From Ipomoea triloba (Eukaryota > Streptophyta > Magnoliopsida > Solanales > Convolvulaceae), in assembly GCF_003576645.1 (NCBI RefSeq), contig NC_044919.1:28457528-28521527 (forward strand): a stretch of 64,000 nt of DNA. The letters are read 5' to 3'. The notes under the pieces are model-generated. The model had not been told where the DNA came from. It searched no databases and saw only the letters and a program-made list of their open reading frames with translations. Each line of letters starts with the position of its first letter. The first letter of the stretch is position 1. Position numbers and translations under genes: made by a program. Of the stretch, positions 10,911 through 23,866 are shown in pieces.

Positions 10911-13900
10911 ATGTCGCTGAGACCTAACGCCAGAGCCGATGCTCGCCGGAGCCGCTATAAGGTTGCCGTTGATGCCGAAGATGGTCGGAGAAGAAGAGAA
11001 GAGAACATGGTTGAGATCCGCAAGAACAAAAGAGAAGAGAACTTGCTTAAGAAGCGTCGCGAGGGTCTTCAAGCTCAGCAACTCCAGAGCTCTGCTGCCG
11101 ACGACACTCTTATCGATAAGAAGGTTCATTTCATATTTTGTTTTGCCTCAGTACTTAGTACCTCCCTTCGAGCTTCGATCGGGTTTAGCTAGCTAAACTC
11201 ATATTTCGCATGCGATCAGTACTTGCCGCTGTTCATCTTCCTTTTGTTTCTGCTGCTGACTGCGTTCCGTATTGATTTATAGTCTATTGTGCTAATTTTC
11301 ATGTGCTAGATTACTTCAGTTAGATTGTATTAGAGTAGTAGATTATCTCGCCGAAGTTGCTAGGTGCATTTTTCACTGAAATTGTATTGTCTGCTCGATT
11401 ACTTCAGTTAGAGAGTCTTCCTGCTATGGTTGCCGCGGCTTGTTCTAATGATGCCAATTTGCAACTCGAAGCAACTACTCAGCTCCGGAAGCTCCTTTCA
11501 ATAGGTTCCTTCTATAGTTCTACTCAATGCTATGTTTTCAGTTGAGATTTGCTGGGCATCATTTTGCCTCGCAAATTTATATATTATTTTCTTTGTGAAT
11601 GTCATGACAGAACGCAATCCACCAATTGAAGAGGTGATACAATCTGGAGTTGTTTCTAGATTTGTTGAATTTCTTGCCAGAGATGATTATCATCAACTTC
11701 AGGTTTGAGTTTTGTTGCTGGCATTTCTTATTATATTTGTGTGTGTATTCATTTATTCTTATTTGATATCATTGGTTATTCTAGTTTGAGGCAGCATGGG
11801 CTCTCACTAATATTGTGTCTGGGACTTCAGAAAACACAAAGGTTGTAATTGATCATGGTGCTATTCCAATTCTTATCAGACTTCTTAGTTCTCCTAGTGA
11901 TGATGTTAGTGAGCAGGTATATGTTGTGAGACATAATAATACTCTTCTTCTTGTGGGGTTTGATTAATTTTTTTCAGCATCTAATGGTTACCAGTGCAAC
12001 ATTTACAAGTGAATGACCGATTCTTCAATGTGCTTTTGAGCTCTCAGGCCGTTTGGGCGTTAGGAAATATTGCTGGTGACTCACCCACATGTCGTGATCT
12101 TTCGATTAACCATGGAGCTTTGATCCCATTATTAGCACTGTTTAATGACCAGTCAAAACTGTCCATGTTGCGAAATGCAACCTGGACACTGTCCAATTTC
12201 TGTAGAGGCAAGCCTCAGCCTCCATTTGAGGAGGTTAGACCTTTTTACCTCCCTCTCCATCTTATTTTTTTCTCTTATATAAATTTCTACATTTACATGT
12301 GTATGTATAAATATGGGGGTTGAAAATGCTTATGCAGTTAAAAATGGCCCTACCTATTCTTGCTCGTCTTATACTTTCAACTGACGAGGAAGTCCTGACT
12401 GATGCATGCTGGGCTCTTTCTTACCTTTCTGATGGTACTAACGATAAAATCCAGGCTGTGATTGAGGCTGGAGTCTGTCCACGCCTTGTTGAGCTTCTGC
12501 TGTGAGTAATAGATTTTACTTTCCAACTTTTACAAATTTTTGACTTGTTTACTTAATAAGGATCAATTGTTCTCACTTTACTTTTTTGCTTGTTGATTGC
12601 CTTCAGTCATCCTTCACCATGTGTTATTATTCCAGCTCTAAGAACAGTTGGTAATATTGTTACTGGAGATGATATCCAGACTCAGGTATCCAATACCATT
12701 CTGTTTGTTTTGCTATAATTTTATCTCTTGTACAAAAATGCATTAGGCTTACACGGTGTCTGCTAGGGTATATACATACATCATTGCGTGAACTCTTTAG
12801 TAGATAAGGAGCAATACATGATTAATCGGGTCCCCTGTTATTCCATGATACTTATGGCGCTAATTATATGCTAAAGCTAAGGTTTTAGAATCAGTCCCCC
12901 TTTGTTTATTTGCCTGTTTATTTGTACTTTCATTCTCATTTGCCACTTGTTCTGTGTTTTACTTTGCTGCTATGCGTAAAATATTCTTAAACTAGTGTCT
13001 TGATCTTTGATGCTAAATAGAAGATGAGAAAAGTCTATTTGGAATGAAGAGGAAAAATAAATAAATATATAAATAAGCCAACTACCATGTAGTGTGATGA
13101 CACCTCTATTACCATTCCAAATGGGTGACATTGATTCTTTGGGCTGAAAAAGATTGAGAAAGTATAGTATACATGGCTGAATGAACTATTTTTTTTTAAT
13201 TGTTTAAATTAAAAAAATTTTTTTTTTTAAGACTTGATAATTATAAACTATTTAATACTTTAATATTAATACTAAAATATTAAATATTAACTTTAAAAAA
13301 CATCTAGGGTTTGAATGATTTAGAGTTATTTCGTTCAAAACGACGTTGTTTTAACCCATTAAAAAAAAAAAAAACAAACAAACAAGGAAGCAATAGCTAA
13401 TCGGTGGCTAAGCGCCTATACCACTGATTATGGTGATACGCTAGGCGGTTGGCCGGTGCCTAGGCGTGATTTTTGCAACGCTGATAGTATAACATATACT
13501 ACTTTGTAAAGAATCATGAGTATTTCAATAAATAAATAAAGCGGGAGATGAATGCATAGGCCTTTTTTGTGTATGCAGTTAAATCTTAATCAGCCTCGTC
13601 CTCTATCCCTTGCATTTCTCCCACCTTAGATGCTATGTAAACTAACATTAGATTTCTCTTTATTTTCATTCCTTAGCTCTCTTAAGCCAAACAATATTTA
13701 GTCTTGTATTTGTTCCATGAACTAGTATTCTGATTTAAAAATTCTAAATATGATCCTTAGTTCATCAATAAACTATTTCCAAATTACAGGTCATCATTGA
13801 TCATCAGGCCCTTGCTTGCCTTCTTAGCCTGTTGACTCAAAATTACAAAAAAAACATCAAGAAGGAAGCATGCTGGACAATCTCAAATATCACCGCTGGA

Positions 13901-14813
13901 AATAAGGATCAAATTCAGGTAATCCCTGTACAGGCAATAAATTTAGTTGTATTATCCATTTATCCTGCAGTCACAATATTTTGCTATAATATTGTTGTCA
14001 TACTTCAATACCAATGTAGTTTCAACAAGTAACATTTTGGACTTATTCTCCTGATTACATAATAGACAATTTGTAATTCTCATAAATATGTTTCGACTTT
14101 TGCACCAAACTCATTTAAAATGAAGTTTTAATTTCTCTTTCCTTTTTTAATTTTAAAGTTGATACTTGTGTTCCCTGATGCATGGTGATATTAAAGTTGT
14201 CTTAAATTTAATTCTCAGGCTGTGATTGATGCTGGTTTAATTGTTCCTGTTGTCAATCTGCTCCAACATGCTGAATTTGATATAAAGAAAGAGGCTGCTT
14301 GGGCAATTTCAAATGCCACTTCTGGTGGTTCTAAGGAACAAATCAAGTACGGAGTATATCTCTTTTCTTTGATTTTGCATTGTAGTTGGTTGCTACTTTG
14401 CAGGTGAGTTGAAGCTCATATTTGGACTGTTTGGCAGATTCTTGGTTGCCCAGGGTTGTATTAAGCCATTGTGCGATCTTCTAGCTTGTCATGACCCAAG
14501 AATTGTGACTGTCTGCTTGGAAGGACTGGAGAACATTCTGAAGGTTGGGGAAACTGAGAAGGCTGCAGATGCAGATCCAGATAGTGTTAATATATATGCA
14601 CAGTTGATTGATGAAGCTGATGGTTTGGATAAGATTGAAAGCCTTCAGAACCATGATAATAATGAAATATATGAGAAGGCTATAAAGCTCCTTGAGACAT
14701 ATTGGTTGGAAGACGAGGACGAGCAGGTTACATCAGGTGATGCTCCACAACCTGGATTTGACTTTGGAGGTGGTGAATTAAATGTTCCATCAGGAGGGTT
14801 CAAGTTTGGTTGA
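10911..14813 (+). CDS. IMPA: Importin subunit alpha (karyopherin alpha), 10 exons
   Basis: Exons: 10911-11123, 11408-11504, 11611-11702, 11785-11916, 12048-12233, 12338-12501, 12607-12685, 13790-13918, 14219-14346, 14438-14813. Phases close to 531 aa, the normal size. Residues 1-70 form a basic IBB domain ([21 protein letters not shown]) that binds importin beta. Armadillo repeats follow to about residue 450, with the W..(3)..N pairs that line the NLS-binding groove, such as AAWALTN (W139) and AVWALGN (W181, N185). The acidic C-terminus ends [16 protein letters not shown]. It is the adaptor that loads classical-NLS cargo onto importin beta for nuclear import. Intron 7 (12686-13789) is long and holds a MITE-like remnant near 13140-13470. 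The paralogue number cannot be assigned. Confidence 0.95.
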
Positions 14814-15842
14814 AGGTGTGATTCTCTCTTTACATGTTCATATATTTTCCGTTATGCTGTGATGACATTTTCATTAAAGTATCACATTTCCAATTATGGT
14901 GTGTTTGCGGAACAATAATGTATCCTGACCTGATCACAAAACCTTGAATGGAGTTTGTCATGCCACTCATTATTCATCAGTACCTTGTAGGAATCAGATT
15001 AAATGTGAAGGTCTCGGCCAGCAATACAAGTACATTGGAGTCGGGTGGATAGTTTCTCCCAACACTTTGTTTGGTTCAGATCCACTTGCTTGAGATGGCT
15101 TCAGATCTCTGGTTCTATCTCTATGGTGGCTACATAATAACAAATTATCATATGATCAGAATGCAGCCAAGGCCGGCCAGATGGTCAGTCCTGTTATGAA
15201 AGAGGAATTATTTGGATTTTTTTTTTTTTAAATCCATCCTATGTTTTTCTTTTGTTTATTTAGTTTGTCACAATGTAATGTGAAGTTATGAAGATTGAAT
15301 AGTGGACGCATTTGAGGCAGTTTTTTTGCTTTGTAAGGTCATAGACTCTGAGTGATTTAAGTGTAAATGAGCAGCTTGTATTTGCTGGTACAATGAATGG
15401 TTGGTTGCATCTGCCCCCATTAAGAAAATAATTTTGTTGGCTCATACTCAAAGTTGTTATGAATCATGGCGTCACCATCGACAGGTACCCAAGGTTGATG
15501 GTTAACTATCATGATCAAAATTAAGGCGGAAGGATGATGAGCCACAGAAACAGAAGATTATGTTTGCACAGTCTGATAATTACGGACTAATTGTTAGTGA
15601 AATCAACTGACGGAGTTGTTAACTTTTTATATAAAATATCACAGCTGGGGAGGGAAAAATCCCTCCATACCCATCCCCACGGGATTATCTGGAGACGCGA
15701 ATCCCCACCCCTTATAAGTTGTAAAAAAAATAAAAATTAAACATTAAAAAACATTTAAATAAATATCGGATATATATATTCATCTTCAACTTAAAAAGTA
15801 GAATTCAATATTTTACAATTAAACATGTTATCTAAATATGCA
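14814..15842. other. 3' flank of importin alpha, then GC-box repeat remnant
   Basis: 14814 to about 15635 is the 3' UTR and downstream DNA and is duplicated at 21823-22605. From 15640 the sequence changes abruptly to GGGGAGGG/CCATCCCC-rich DNA and then AT-rich DNA. A similar GGGGACGGG-type block at 17870-17955 suggests one repeat element split by the solo LTR. Confidence 0.5.
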
Positions 15843-17729
15843 TGTCACGCCCTACTTCTAGGACATGACCCGGCCGTATCGTTACGTGAAAACCTGTAAC
15901 AATACGAAGCCTAACCATACATACTTCTCGAAACCTTCATAACAACACTCGAATACATAATAATTCCACAACAAAGAACTAGTTCTTCCCAAACTCATCA
16001 AATCATCACTACTAAATATTTACAATCAAGAGTAATATGTCCAAAATGCATCAGAAGCACCAAAACCAAGCACAATGGTTTACCGTAAATACAAAGGGTC
16101 GAAGAGAATATCCAAATAACCAAAAGCTCGTGATATGCTTCAATACTAGGACTAAGTTTTTCTCTTAGTTTCAAAAGTCACCTTCAAGATTCCACCACTT
16201 GCGCTTTGTACTATTCACATACCTTTAACTACTCTGAAACATGAGGAAAAAATACAAATAATGAGCTAATGCCCAGTAAGTGGTGCTCTTCTCAACCCCG
16301 GATCAAGTAACCTTAATAAAAGACAATAAGCTTTAGAGTAATTTAATAGGTGTAAATCACGATCTTCAAACTGTATCGAAACCATATAATTCCATCATAC
16401 CATACACGGGTTCTCCAAAGTAGAAACTTTAGCTTTAGCTACATGGGCATCAACATTATTTCATAACACAATACTTCAAAGCTCAAATCATTCTTTAACC
16501 CATGACTTATTGGCAACCTACACCCACCATTATACCTTGTGGCATAGGCCATTATCGGTATAATGATCTAAAAAGACTCGACGATTCGGAATGAGTCAGG
16601 CTCGACGATTAAGAATGAGCCGGATGGAACGTTCCAACAAATAATTCAAAAGTAAAGACTCGACAATTCGGAATGAGTCAGCTCGACGATTCGGAATGAG
16701 CATTTAGGAACGTTCCAAGCCAAACAAAACAAATACAAATTGTAGGTTGCCTCATGAGTTTGGTCAAACATTCCAAATAATTCTTATAATCAAATAGCCC
16801 ATTGTAGCAAAAATCGTTTCCTTAACATACACCACATAACAAAGTGCATATCCAAAAGTAATATGAAATCCGTATAGCTCATAACTTGGCAAAACAAATC
16901 TGACTTCATAAACTAATAATTGCCAAATAACTTACTTGATCCTCTCTTATAGCAAAACCCCTTAGTACAAATCACACTTACAATTAAAGTCCAAAAGGTC
17001 ATGTTCACCTATTTACAAAATCCATACTTAGCCATGCCCAAAGATATCTATAATCAAGTTTAATAGTCCAAAAACATATCATAGCACTTCTTCAAACATA
17101 TACTTAAAAATTAATAATAATAACTCATAAATCGCATAATAGTGAACTCACACTTTAACAATCATAAATAGCTTGAGTCATACTATATCAAAAGCCCAAC
17201 ATATTGTTAACTCAAACTAACTCTAAAATGGGTATTCCAATTGGTAGAGATTCCAAATAAGTTATGGGTTTTGCTAAATAAGGAGAGAAGAGTTAATCAC
17301 TTACCTAAAACATCCAAATCTGAGCTATTTAGCTCACCCAAATACTCCTTGTCAAAACCCTAATATTTTCAAAGCATCACTCTTAGGGCTCCAATGATAA
17401 ACCCAACTAAAAAAGAGTGAAATATGGAGGTCAAACTTACCTTGAATACTCCAAAAATTACTTGAGACCTAAGCTTGAAGGGGATGGAGATCAAAGCTTC
17501 AAGACTTTTCCTTCCCTTATCTCTCTAGCAACTCTCCTTATCTTCTTTCAAAATGAGTTATATTCTTGCAAATGAGATATTTTTCCAAGACAAGTGGTTT
17601 CTTAACCTTTAAGGGAAATAAAGGGTAATTTGGTAATTTCATCCAAGGTCAAATTAAGAAGCTTTGACTTGTTGACTTTACTTAATAAACATAAGTATAA
17701 TTGTTTTTCTAAAAAATATGGGTATTACA
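15843..17729. mobile_element. Solo LTR of an LTR retrotransposon (1,887 bp)
   Basis: The element starts TGTCACGCCC and ends GGGTATTACA, giving the TG...CA termini of an LTR. It is flanked by a 5-bp duplication, ATGCA, at 15838-15842 and 17730-17734. No gag/pol frames or second LTR are present, so it is read as a solo LTR left by recombination. Near 16570-16720 it has two imperfect copies of a unit containing CTCGACGATTCGGAATGAG and GGAACGTTCCAA. The length and the TGTAATACCC start on the minus strand resemble Ty3/gypsy LTRs of the Tekay type, so its own orientation is probably minus; this family assignment is tentative. Confidence 0.75.
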
Positions 17730-17831
17730 ATGCATTTCATAAGCATGACATAAAATGATAAGAATGCTTCTAAAATTATACGGACTATATATTATATACA
17801 AAGTAATATATATATGTGTGTTGTGTGGCCC

Positions 17832-17868
<37 letters not shown>

Positions 17869-18612
17869 TGGGGAAGGGACGGGGCGGGGAGAGTACTCCC
17901 CATCCCCATTCCCAATCTCCGTCCCCGTAGGGGTGGGGAATAGGGTACGGGTACAATTGACATTCTTATTTCGGGTGATGAGAGAGTTGAGAGGAAAGGA
18001 TTATTCTTATCTAATAGCCAGGGGGAGTTCCATGCATTCGTATCTAGACCATCCCCAATTCTCACACTTAGTCCAACTAATAGAGTTTTTCTTCCTGCTA
18101 GAATACTTCTCTAGATGAAGCTTGGAGAATTGCCATTAGTAGCTTCAAGGAAGGAGGAGTGAGGGAAATAACGCGCCTTATATACGTTTCCAACTAAAGT
18201 ATCTGAAGTTCGAAGCAAACGCCAACTTTGTTTTAAATATAAATATTGCGTTTTTATAACACCCCATATTTTCTAAACAAATTATTTTAAATATAAATAT
18301 TTTGTGAATATAACTATTTTCCTATTCTAAGTATTTTAGTAAAACTGTTTTTAAATTAATTATTTTAGAATGGGCTTTAGATAATATATTTTTATAACTT
18401 ACTTAAATGTGTAAAATGTAACAAAAATCAATAAAAATATATTACTAAATAAATTATAACTATTTCATTCATGTTAGGGCTTAATTAGTTTGATTACGAA
18501 CAAAATACGCAAAATCTCATTGATTAGTGATTACAATCTTTCATATCTTTTCTATTTCTCCATTTGGAGAAGTTTGTTTAAGAACAAAATACGCAAATGT
18601 GTATAACCCCTT
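17730..18612. other. Repeat-rich spacer between importin copies
   Basis: Holds (AC)n/(AT)n near 17831-17866, a GGGGACGGG-type low-complexity block at 17870-17955, and AT-rich DNA beginning near 18255 with ATAACACCCCATATTTTC that may be another LTR fragment. No gene was seen. Confidence 0.45.
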
Positions 18613-19774
18613 GCATTCATTTATCCTTATTTGAAATCATTGGCTATTCTAGGTTGAGGCAGCATGGGCTCTCACTAATATTGTGTCTGGGACTTCAGAA
18701 AACATAAAGGTTGTAATTGATCATGGTGCGATTCCAATTTTTATCAGACTTATTAGTTCTCCAAGTGATGATGTTAGTGAGCAGGTATATGTTGTGAGAC
18801 ATAATAATACTGTTCTTCTTGTGGAGTTTGATTAAATTTTTTTCAGCATCTAATAGTTACCAGTGCAACATTACAAGTGAATGACCGATTCTTCAATGTG
18901 TTTTTGACCTCTCAGGCCGTTAGGGCGTTAGGAAATATTGCTGGTGACTCACCCACATTTCGTGATCTTTTGATTAACCATGGAGCTTTGATGCCATTAT
19001 TAGCACTGTTTAATGGCAAGCCAAAACTGCCCATTTTGCAAAATGCAACCTGGACACTGTTCAATTTCTGTAAAGGCAAGCCTGAGCCTCCATTTGAGGA
19101 GGTTAGCCTTTTTACCTCCCTCTCCATCTTATTTTTTTCTCTTATAGAAATTTCTACATTTACATGTGTATGTATAAATTTGGGTGTTGAAAATGCTTAT
19201 GCAGTTAAAATTGGCCCTACCTATTCTTGCTCGTCTTATACTTTCAACTGACTGGGAAGTCCTGACTGATGCATGCTGGGCTCTTGCTTGCCTTTCTAAT
19301 GGTACTGACGATAAAATCCAGGCTGTTATTGAGGCTGGAGTCTGTCCACGCCTTGTTGAGCTTCTGCTGTGAGTAATAGATTTTACTTTCCAACTTTTTC
19401 AAAATTTTGTCTTGTTTACTTAATAAGAATCAATTGTTCTCACTTTACTTTTTTGCTTGTTGATTGTCTTCAGTCATCCTTCACCACGTGTTCTTATTCC
19501 AGCTCTAAGAACAGTTGGTAATATTGTTACTGGAGATGATATCCAGACTCAGGTATCCATTTATCCAATACCATTCTGTTTGTTTTGCTATAATTTTATC
19601 TCTTCTACAAAAATGCATTAAGCTTACACAGTGTCTGCTAGGGTATATACATACATCATTGCATGAACTCTTTAGTAGATAAGCAGCAATACATGATTAA
19701 TTGGGTCCCCTGTTATTCCATGATACTTAAGGTGCTAATTATATACTTAAACTAGTGTCTTGATCTTTGATGCT

Positions 19775-19944
19775 TGTAGAAGAGAAGACACAGTAACCTC
19801 GAGAATAGATGCGTATTTACTCACTGCACATTACAACTATACAGGGACTATCTATTTATACAAGAGCAAGAGCAAGGAGCTAGACTCTCAGCCACTCAAT
19901 TCAAATTTGAATTAAGAAGCTGAGAGTGAATTACTCAACTAACA
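19775..19944 (-). mobile_element. 3' LTR of a Ty1/copia element
   Basis: Read on the minus strand this 170-bp unit starts TGTTAGTTGAG and ends TCTTCTCTTCTACA, with TG/CA ends. It is directly preceded by a polypurine tract (GTTGAGGGGGAG). It lies downstream of the copia RNase H frame, as a 3' LTR should. Confidence 0.75.
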
Positions 19945-20479
19945 CTCCCCCTCAACCTGGAGCATAAATATCAATCATGCCCAGCTTGTTACATATATAT
20001 TCAACCCGAACACATCAGCTAATTGATCAGTACTTCAAACATGCACCGTAGATATCAACCCATGTTGCACCTTCTCTCGTATGAAATGACAATCCACTTC
20101 AATATGCTTGGTTCGCTCGTGAAAAACAGGATTATTAGTAATGTGTATGGCAGCGCGATTATCACACCATAAACTCACTGGTAACTGCACCTCTACACCA
20201 ATTTCCCTCAGAATACTATACACCCAAACAATCTCACTCGTGGCGTGAGCCATGGCCCTGTACTCAGATTCTGCACTAGACCGGTCTACAACACTCTGTT
20301 TCTTGCTTTTCCATGAGACCAAATTGCCTCCCTTGAACACACAATAACCTGTTGTAGACCTCCTGTCACTCGGAGACCCAGCCCAATCAGCATAAGAAAA
20401 TGCTTTAACTCTAGTGTGCCCATAATCTGCATACAAGACCCCTTTCCCAGGAGCACCTTTCAAATACTTCACGATCCGG
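19945..20479 (-). mobile_element. Ty1/copia RNase H fragment (5'-truncated retrotransposon)
   Basis: The minus-strand frame (about 20035-20479) encodes the end of a Ty1/copia polyprotein. It starts abruptly at RIVKYLKGAPGKG and includes FSYADWAGSPSDRRSTTGYC, SAESEYRAMA, LWCDNRAAIHI and HERTKHIEVDCHF, the RNase H blocks of plant copia elements. The rest of the element and the 5' LTR are absent. It sits in intron 7' of the importin duplicate, next to retained MITE-end sequence (ATTTTTGCAAC). No target-site duplication could be matched, which suggests insertion followed by deletion. Confidence 0.85.
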
Positions 20480-21355
20480 ATTTTTGCAACATTGATAGTA
20501 GAATTATTACTACTTTGTAAAGAATCATGAGTATTTCAATAAATAAATAAATAAAGCGGGAGGTGAATGTACATGCCTTTTTAGTGTATGCAGTTATATC
20601 TTAATTTGTCTCGTCCTCTATCCCTTGCATTTCTCCCACCTTACATGCTATGTAAACTAACATTAGATTTCTCTTTATTTTCATTCCTTAGCTCTCTTAA
20701 GCCAAACAATATTTAGTCTTGTATTCTGATTTAAAAATTCTAAATATGATCCTTAGTTCATCAATAAACTATTTCCAAATTACAGGTCATCATTGATCAT
20801 CAGGCCCTTGCTTGCCTTCTTAGCCTGTTGACTCAAAATTACAAAAACAACATCAAGAAGGCAGCATGCTGGACAATCTCAAATATCACCGCTGGAAATA
20901 AGGATCAAATTCAGGTAATCCCTGTACAGGCAATAAATTTAGTTGTATCATCCTGCAGTCACAATATTTTGCTACAATATTCTCAGCGTTGTCATACTTC
21001 AATGCCAATGTAGTTTCAACAAGTAACATTTTGGACTTATTCTCCTGATTACATAATAAACAATTTGTAATTCTCATAAATATGTTTTGACTTTTGCATC
21101 AAAAACCACCTCTTATTTAAAATGAAGTTTTAAATATAGTTTTTCCTTTTTAATTTTGAAGTTGATACTTGACTACTTGTGTTCCCTGATGCATGGTGAT
21201 ATTAAAGTTGTCTTACATTTAATTCTCAGGCTGTGATTCATGCTGGTTTAACTGCTCCAAAATGCTGAATTTGATATAAAGAAAGAAGCTGCTTGGGCAA
21301 TTTCAAAAGCCACTTCCCGTGGATCTAAGGAACAAATCAAGTACGGAGTATATCT

Positions 21356-21390
<35 letters not shown>

Positions 21391-22605
21391 GTGTAGTTGG
21401 TTGCTACTTTGCAGGTGAGTTGAAGCTCATATTTGGACTGTTTGGCAGATTCTTGGTTGCCCATGGTTGTATTAAGCCATTGTGCGATCTTCTAGCTTGT
21501 CATGACCCAACAATTGTGACTGTCTGCTTGAGAGGACTGGAGAACATTCTGAAGGTTGGGGAAACTGAGAAGGCTGCAGATGCACATAGTGTTAATATAT
21601 ATGCACAGTTGATTGATGAAGCTGATGGTTCGGATAAGATTGAAAGCCTTCAGAACCATGATAATAATGAAATATATGAGAAGGCTGTACAGCTCCTAGA
21701 GACATATTGGTCGGAAGACGAGGACGACCAGGTTACATCAGGTGATGCTCCACAACCTGGATTTGACTTTGGAGGTGATGAACTAAATGTTCCATCAGGA
21801 GGATTCAAGTTCAGTTCAAGGTGTGATTCTCTCTTACATGTTTATATATTCTCCGTTATGCTGTGATGACATTTTCATTAAAGTATCATATTTCCAATTA
21901 TGGTGTGTTTGAGGAACAGTAATGTATCCTGACCTGATCACAAAACCTTGAATGTGAAGGCCCTTGACCAGCAATACAAGTACATTGGAGTTGGGTGGAT
22001 AGTTTCTCCCAACACTTTGTTTGGTTCAGATACACTTGCTTGAGATGCTTCAGATCTGTGGTTCTATCTCTAAGGTGGCTACATAATAATAAATTATCTT
22101 ATGATCAGAATGCAGCCAAGGCCGGCCAGATGGTCACAGTCCTGTTATGAAAGAGGAATTGTTTGGATTTTTTTTTTTCTTTTACATTTTTGTGTTTTTT
22201 AAAAATCCATCCTATGTTTTTGTTTTGTTTATTTAGTTTGTCGCATTGTAATGTGAAGTTATAAAGATTGAGTAATGGACGCATTTGAGGCAGTTTTTGT
22301 GCTTTGTAAGGTCATAGGCTGTGAGTGGTTTAAATGTAAATGAGCAGCTTGTATTTGCTGGTACAATGAATGGTTGGTTGCATCTGCCTCCATTAAGAAA
22401 ATAATTTTGTTGGCTCATACTCAAAGTTGTTATGAACCATGGTGTCACCATCGACAGGTACCCAAGGTTGATGGTTAACTATCGTGATCAAAATTAAGGC
22501 GGAAGGATGATGGACCACACTCCACAGAAACAGAAGATTATGTTTGCACAGCCTCATAATTGCGGACTAAATCGACTAAAGGAGACGTTAACTTTTCATA
22601 TAAAT

Positions 22606-23866
22606 AGAGTAAAATCGAAAGCAGCCATCAATAAAACATCACACAGATGATTACTCGAGTGAGAGATTAATAACCGATTATTGACCTTTACTCAACAAAT
22701 CCGGAAGAAAGTAGTCAAGTAAGATGCTATAAGTTTGACCTACCCAAGGTCAAGGACGTTTCAGGCCAACAGTGTCGTAGTAGTAGTAGTGTCAAATCAA
22801 AGTATAGCTATCTGGCCTCGCACTTTTGTCAGCTACTCTTTAGTAGAACAGTAGCGGTGCAACTCTATACCCACCCACACACAAGAAACTGGAATTTTGT
22901 CCTAGTACTAGAAACACTGGTAATTTTATGTAAGAGCAATTAAAAAGTTGTTCACTATTTAATATTTTATAAGGTAATTTTTATTTTTTGAATAATAAGG
23001 TGAAAAATTAAAGCTTTTATAATAGAAGGACAAACATAATCAATCAGATAGACACCTTGGGTAACTCTTCCTGTTATTAATCAGGAGATTATATAAGTTT
23101 AACTCTTGACGAGAATGATAAATTAATTTTTTTAATAGTAAAATTTATCTAATATATACTCCGTATTATTAAATAATGATTGTTGATTTCTATTTAAAAA
23201 TAAATAAATTCAATACCTAAGCTGGCAGTGAGTGTACGTACTTATCAAGACACTGAGGAACAATCTCGCACCACAGATCTTTAAAAAGGAAGCGTCGACG
23301 TGGAATGCCGAAGATCCCCCACAGGTTCCAACGGCTGAGATTGCTGGAGCAAGATATTGTTGGAGGTTTGGATTAGGTGGGAATCCAATGGAGAGGGAGA
23401 GGGAGAAATTGAAGAGTGAGGGGGGTCTAGGGTTTCGTGTCTTGCAGACCAGTGTCCACCTAATGCTTCACTGTTGTTACCCATTTATCCTTTCCTTTCC
23501 TTTTTTTTTTTTTTTTTCTTTTAAAAAAATTATTATTTCATCTTAGATTTAGTAGCCGCTGACCGTCTGATTCCCTTCAGCCCACAGATAAATGTCTCCC
23601 CGCCCCCTAACGGCCCAAACGTTTTACACCCTTTGATCTCTCCTTCTCTTTCTTGATTTCTTGATACATCACATCCTCTCTCTCTCTCCCTCTGTTGTGT
23701 TTATGTAGCCTCCATTAAAACAAATTTCCATTTCCCCCCCCCCCCTTATCTTCTTCCCGCTTTTCACTTTTGGGTTCTCGTTTCCTCATTCTAAATGCGT
23801 TTTAGTGGATTCCTGCTGTGAGATCTTTTTCTGCATTTTTTACTGCTTTCCGGAGTGTATGTGATC
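22606..23866. other. Intergenic and GATA-gene upstream region
   Basis: No gene recognised. A C-run (23736-23748) and a CT-rich stretch (CTCTCTCTCTCCCTCTG near 23677-23694), typical of plant 5' leaders, precede the GATA start codon. A frame near 23232-23546 has no recognisable features. Confidence 0.45.

Larger units (their letters stand above)
18613..22605 (+). pseudogene. Truncated importin-alpha duplicate (exons 4-10 only, frameshifted)
   Basis: Direct copy of about 11740-15635, starting inside intron 3, so promoter, start codon and IBB exons 1-3 are missing. Exon equivalents: 18653-18784, 18916-19101, 19205-19368, 19474-19552, 20786-20914, about 21230-21341, and 21449 to about 21860. Exon 9' has lost 17 bases relative to exon 9, which shifts the frame to TGA at 21266-21268. 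Exon 10' has a 6-base in-frame loss, and the normal stop has become TCA, so the tail reads on. The Trp of the NLS groove in AVWALGN is Arg (AVRALGN). Intron 7' carries a Ty1/copia fragment and intron 9' a poly-T run. Introns and 3' flank are also conserved, so this is a DNA duplication and not a retrocopy. Confidence 0.9.

Noticed and set aside
21387..21866. Exon 10' of the importin duplicate as an independent small gene
   Set aside because: The frame begins in the intron equivalent and its content is the last armadillo repeat and tail of importin alpha; there is no promoter or start evidence.
23232..23546. 104-codon frame upstream of the GATA gene
   Set aside because: It has low-complexity ends (poly-F from a T run), no domain, and lies in the likely promoter region.
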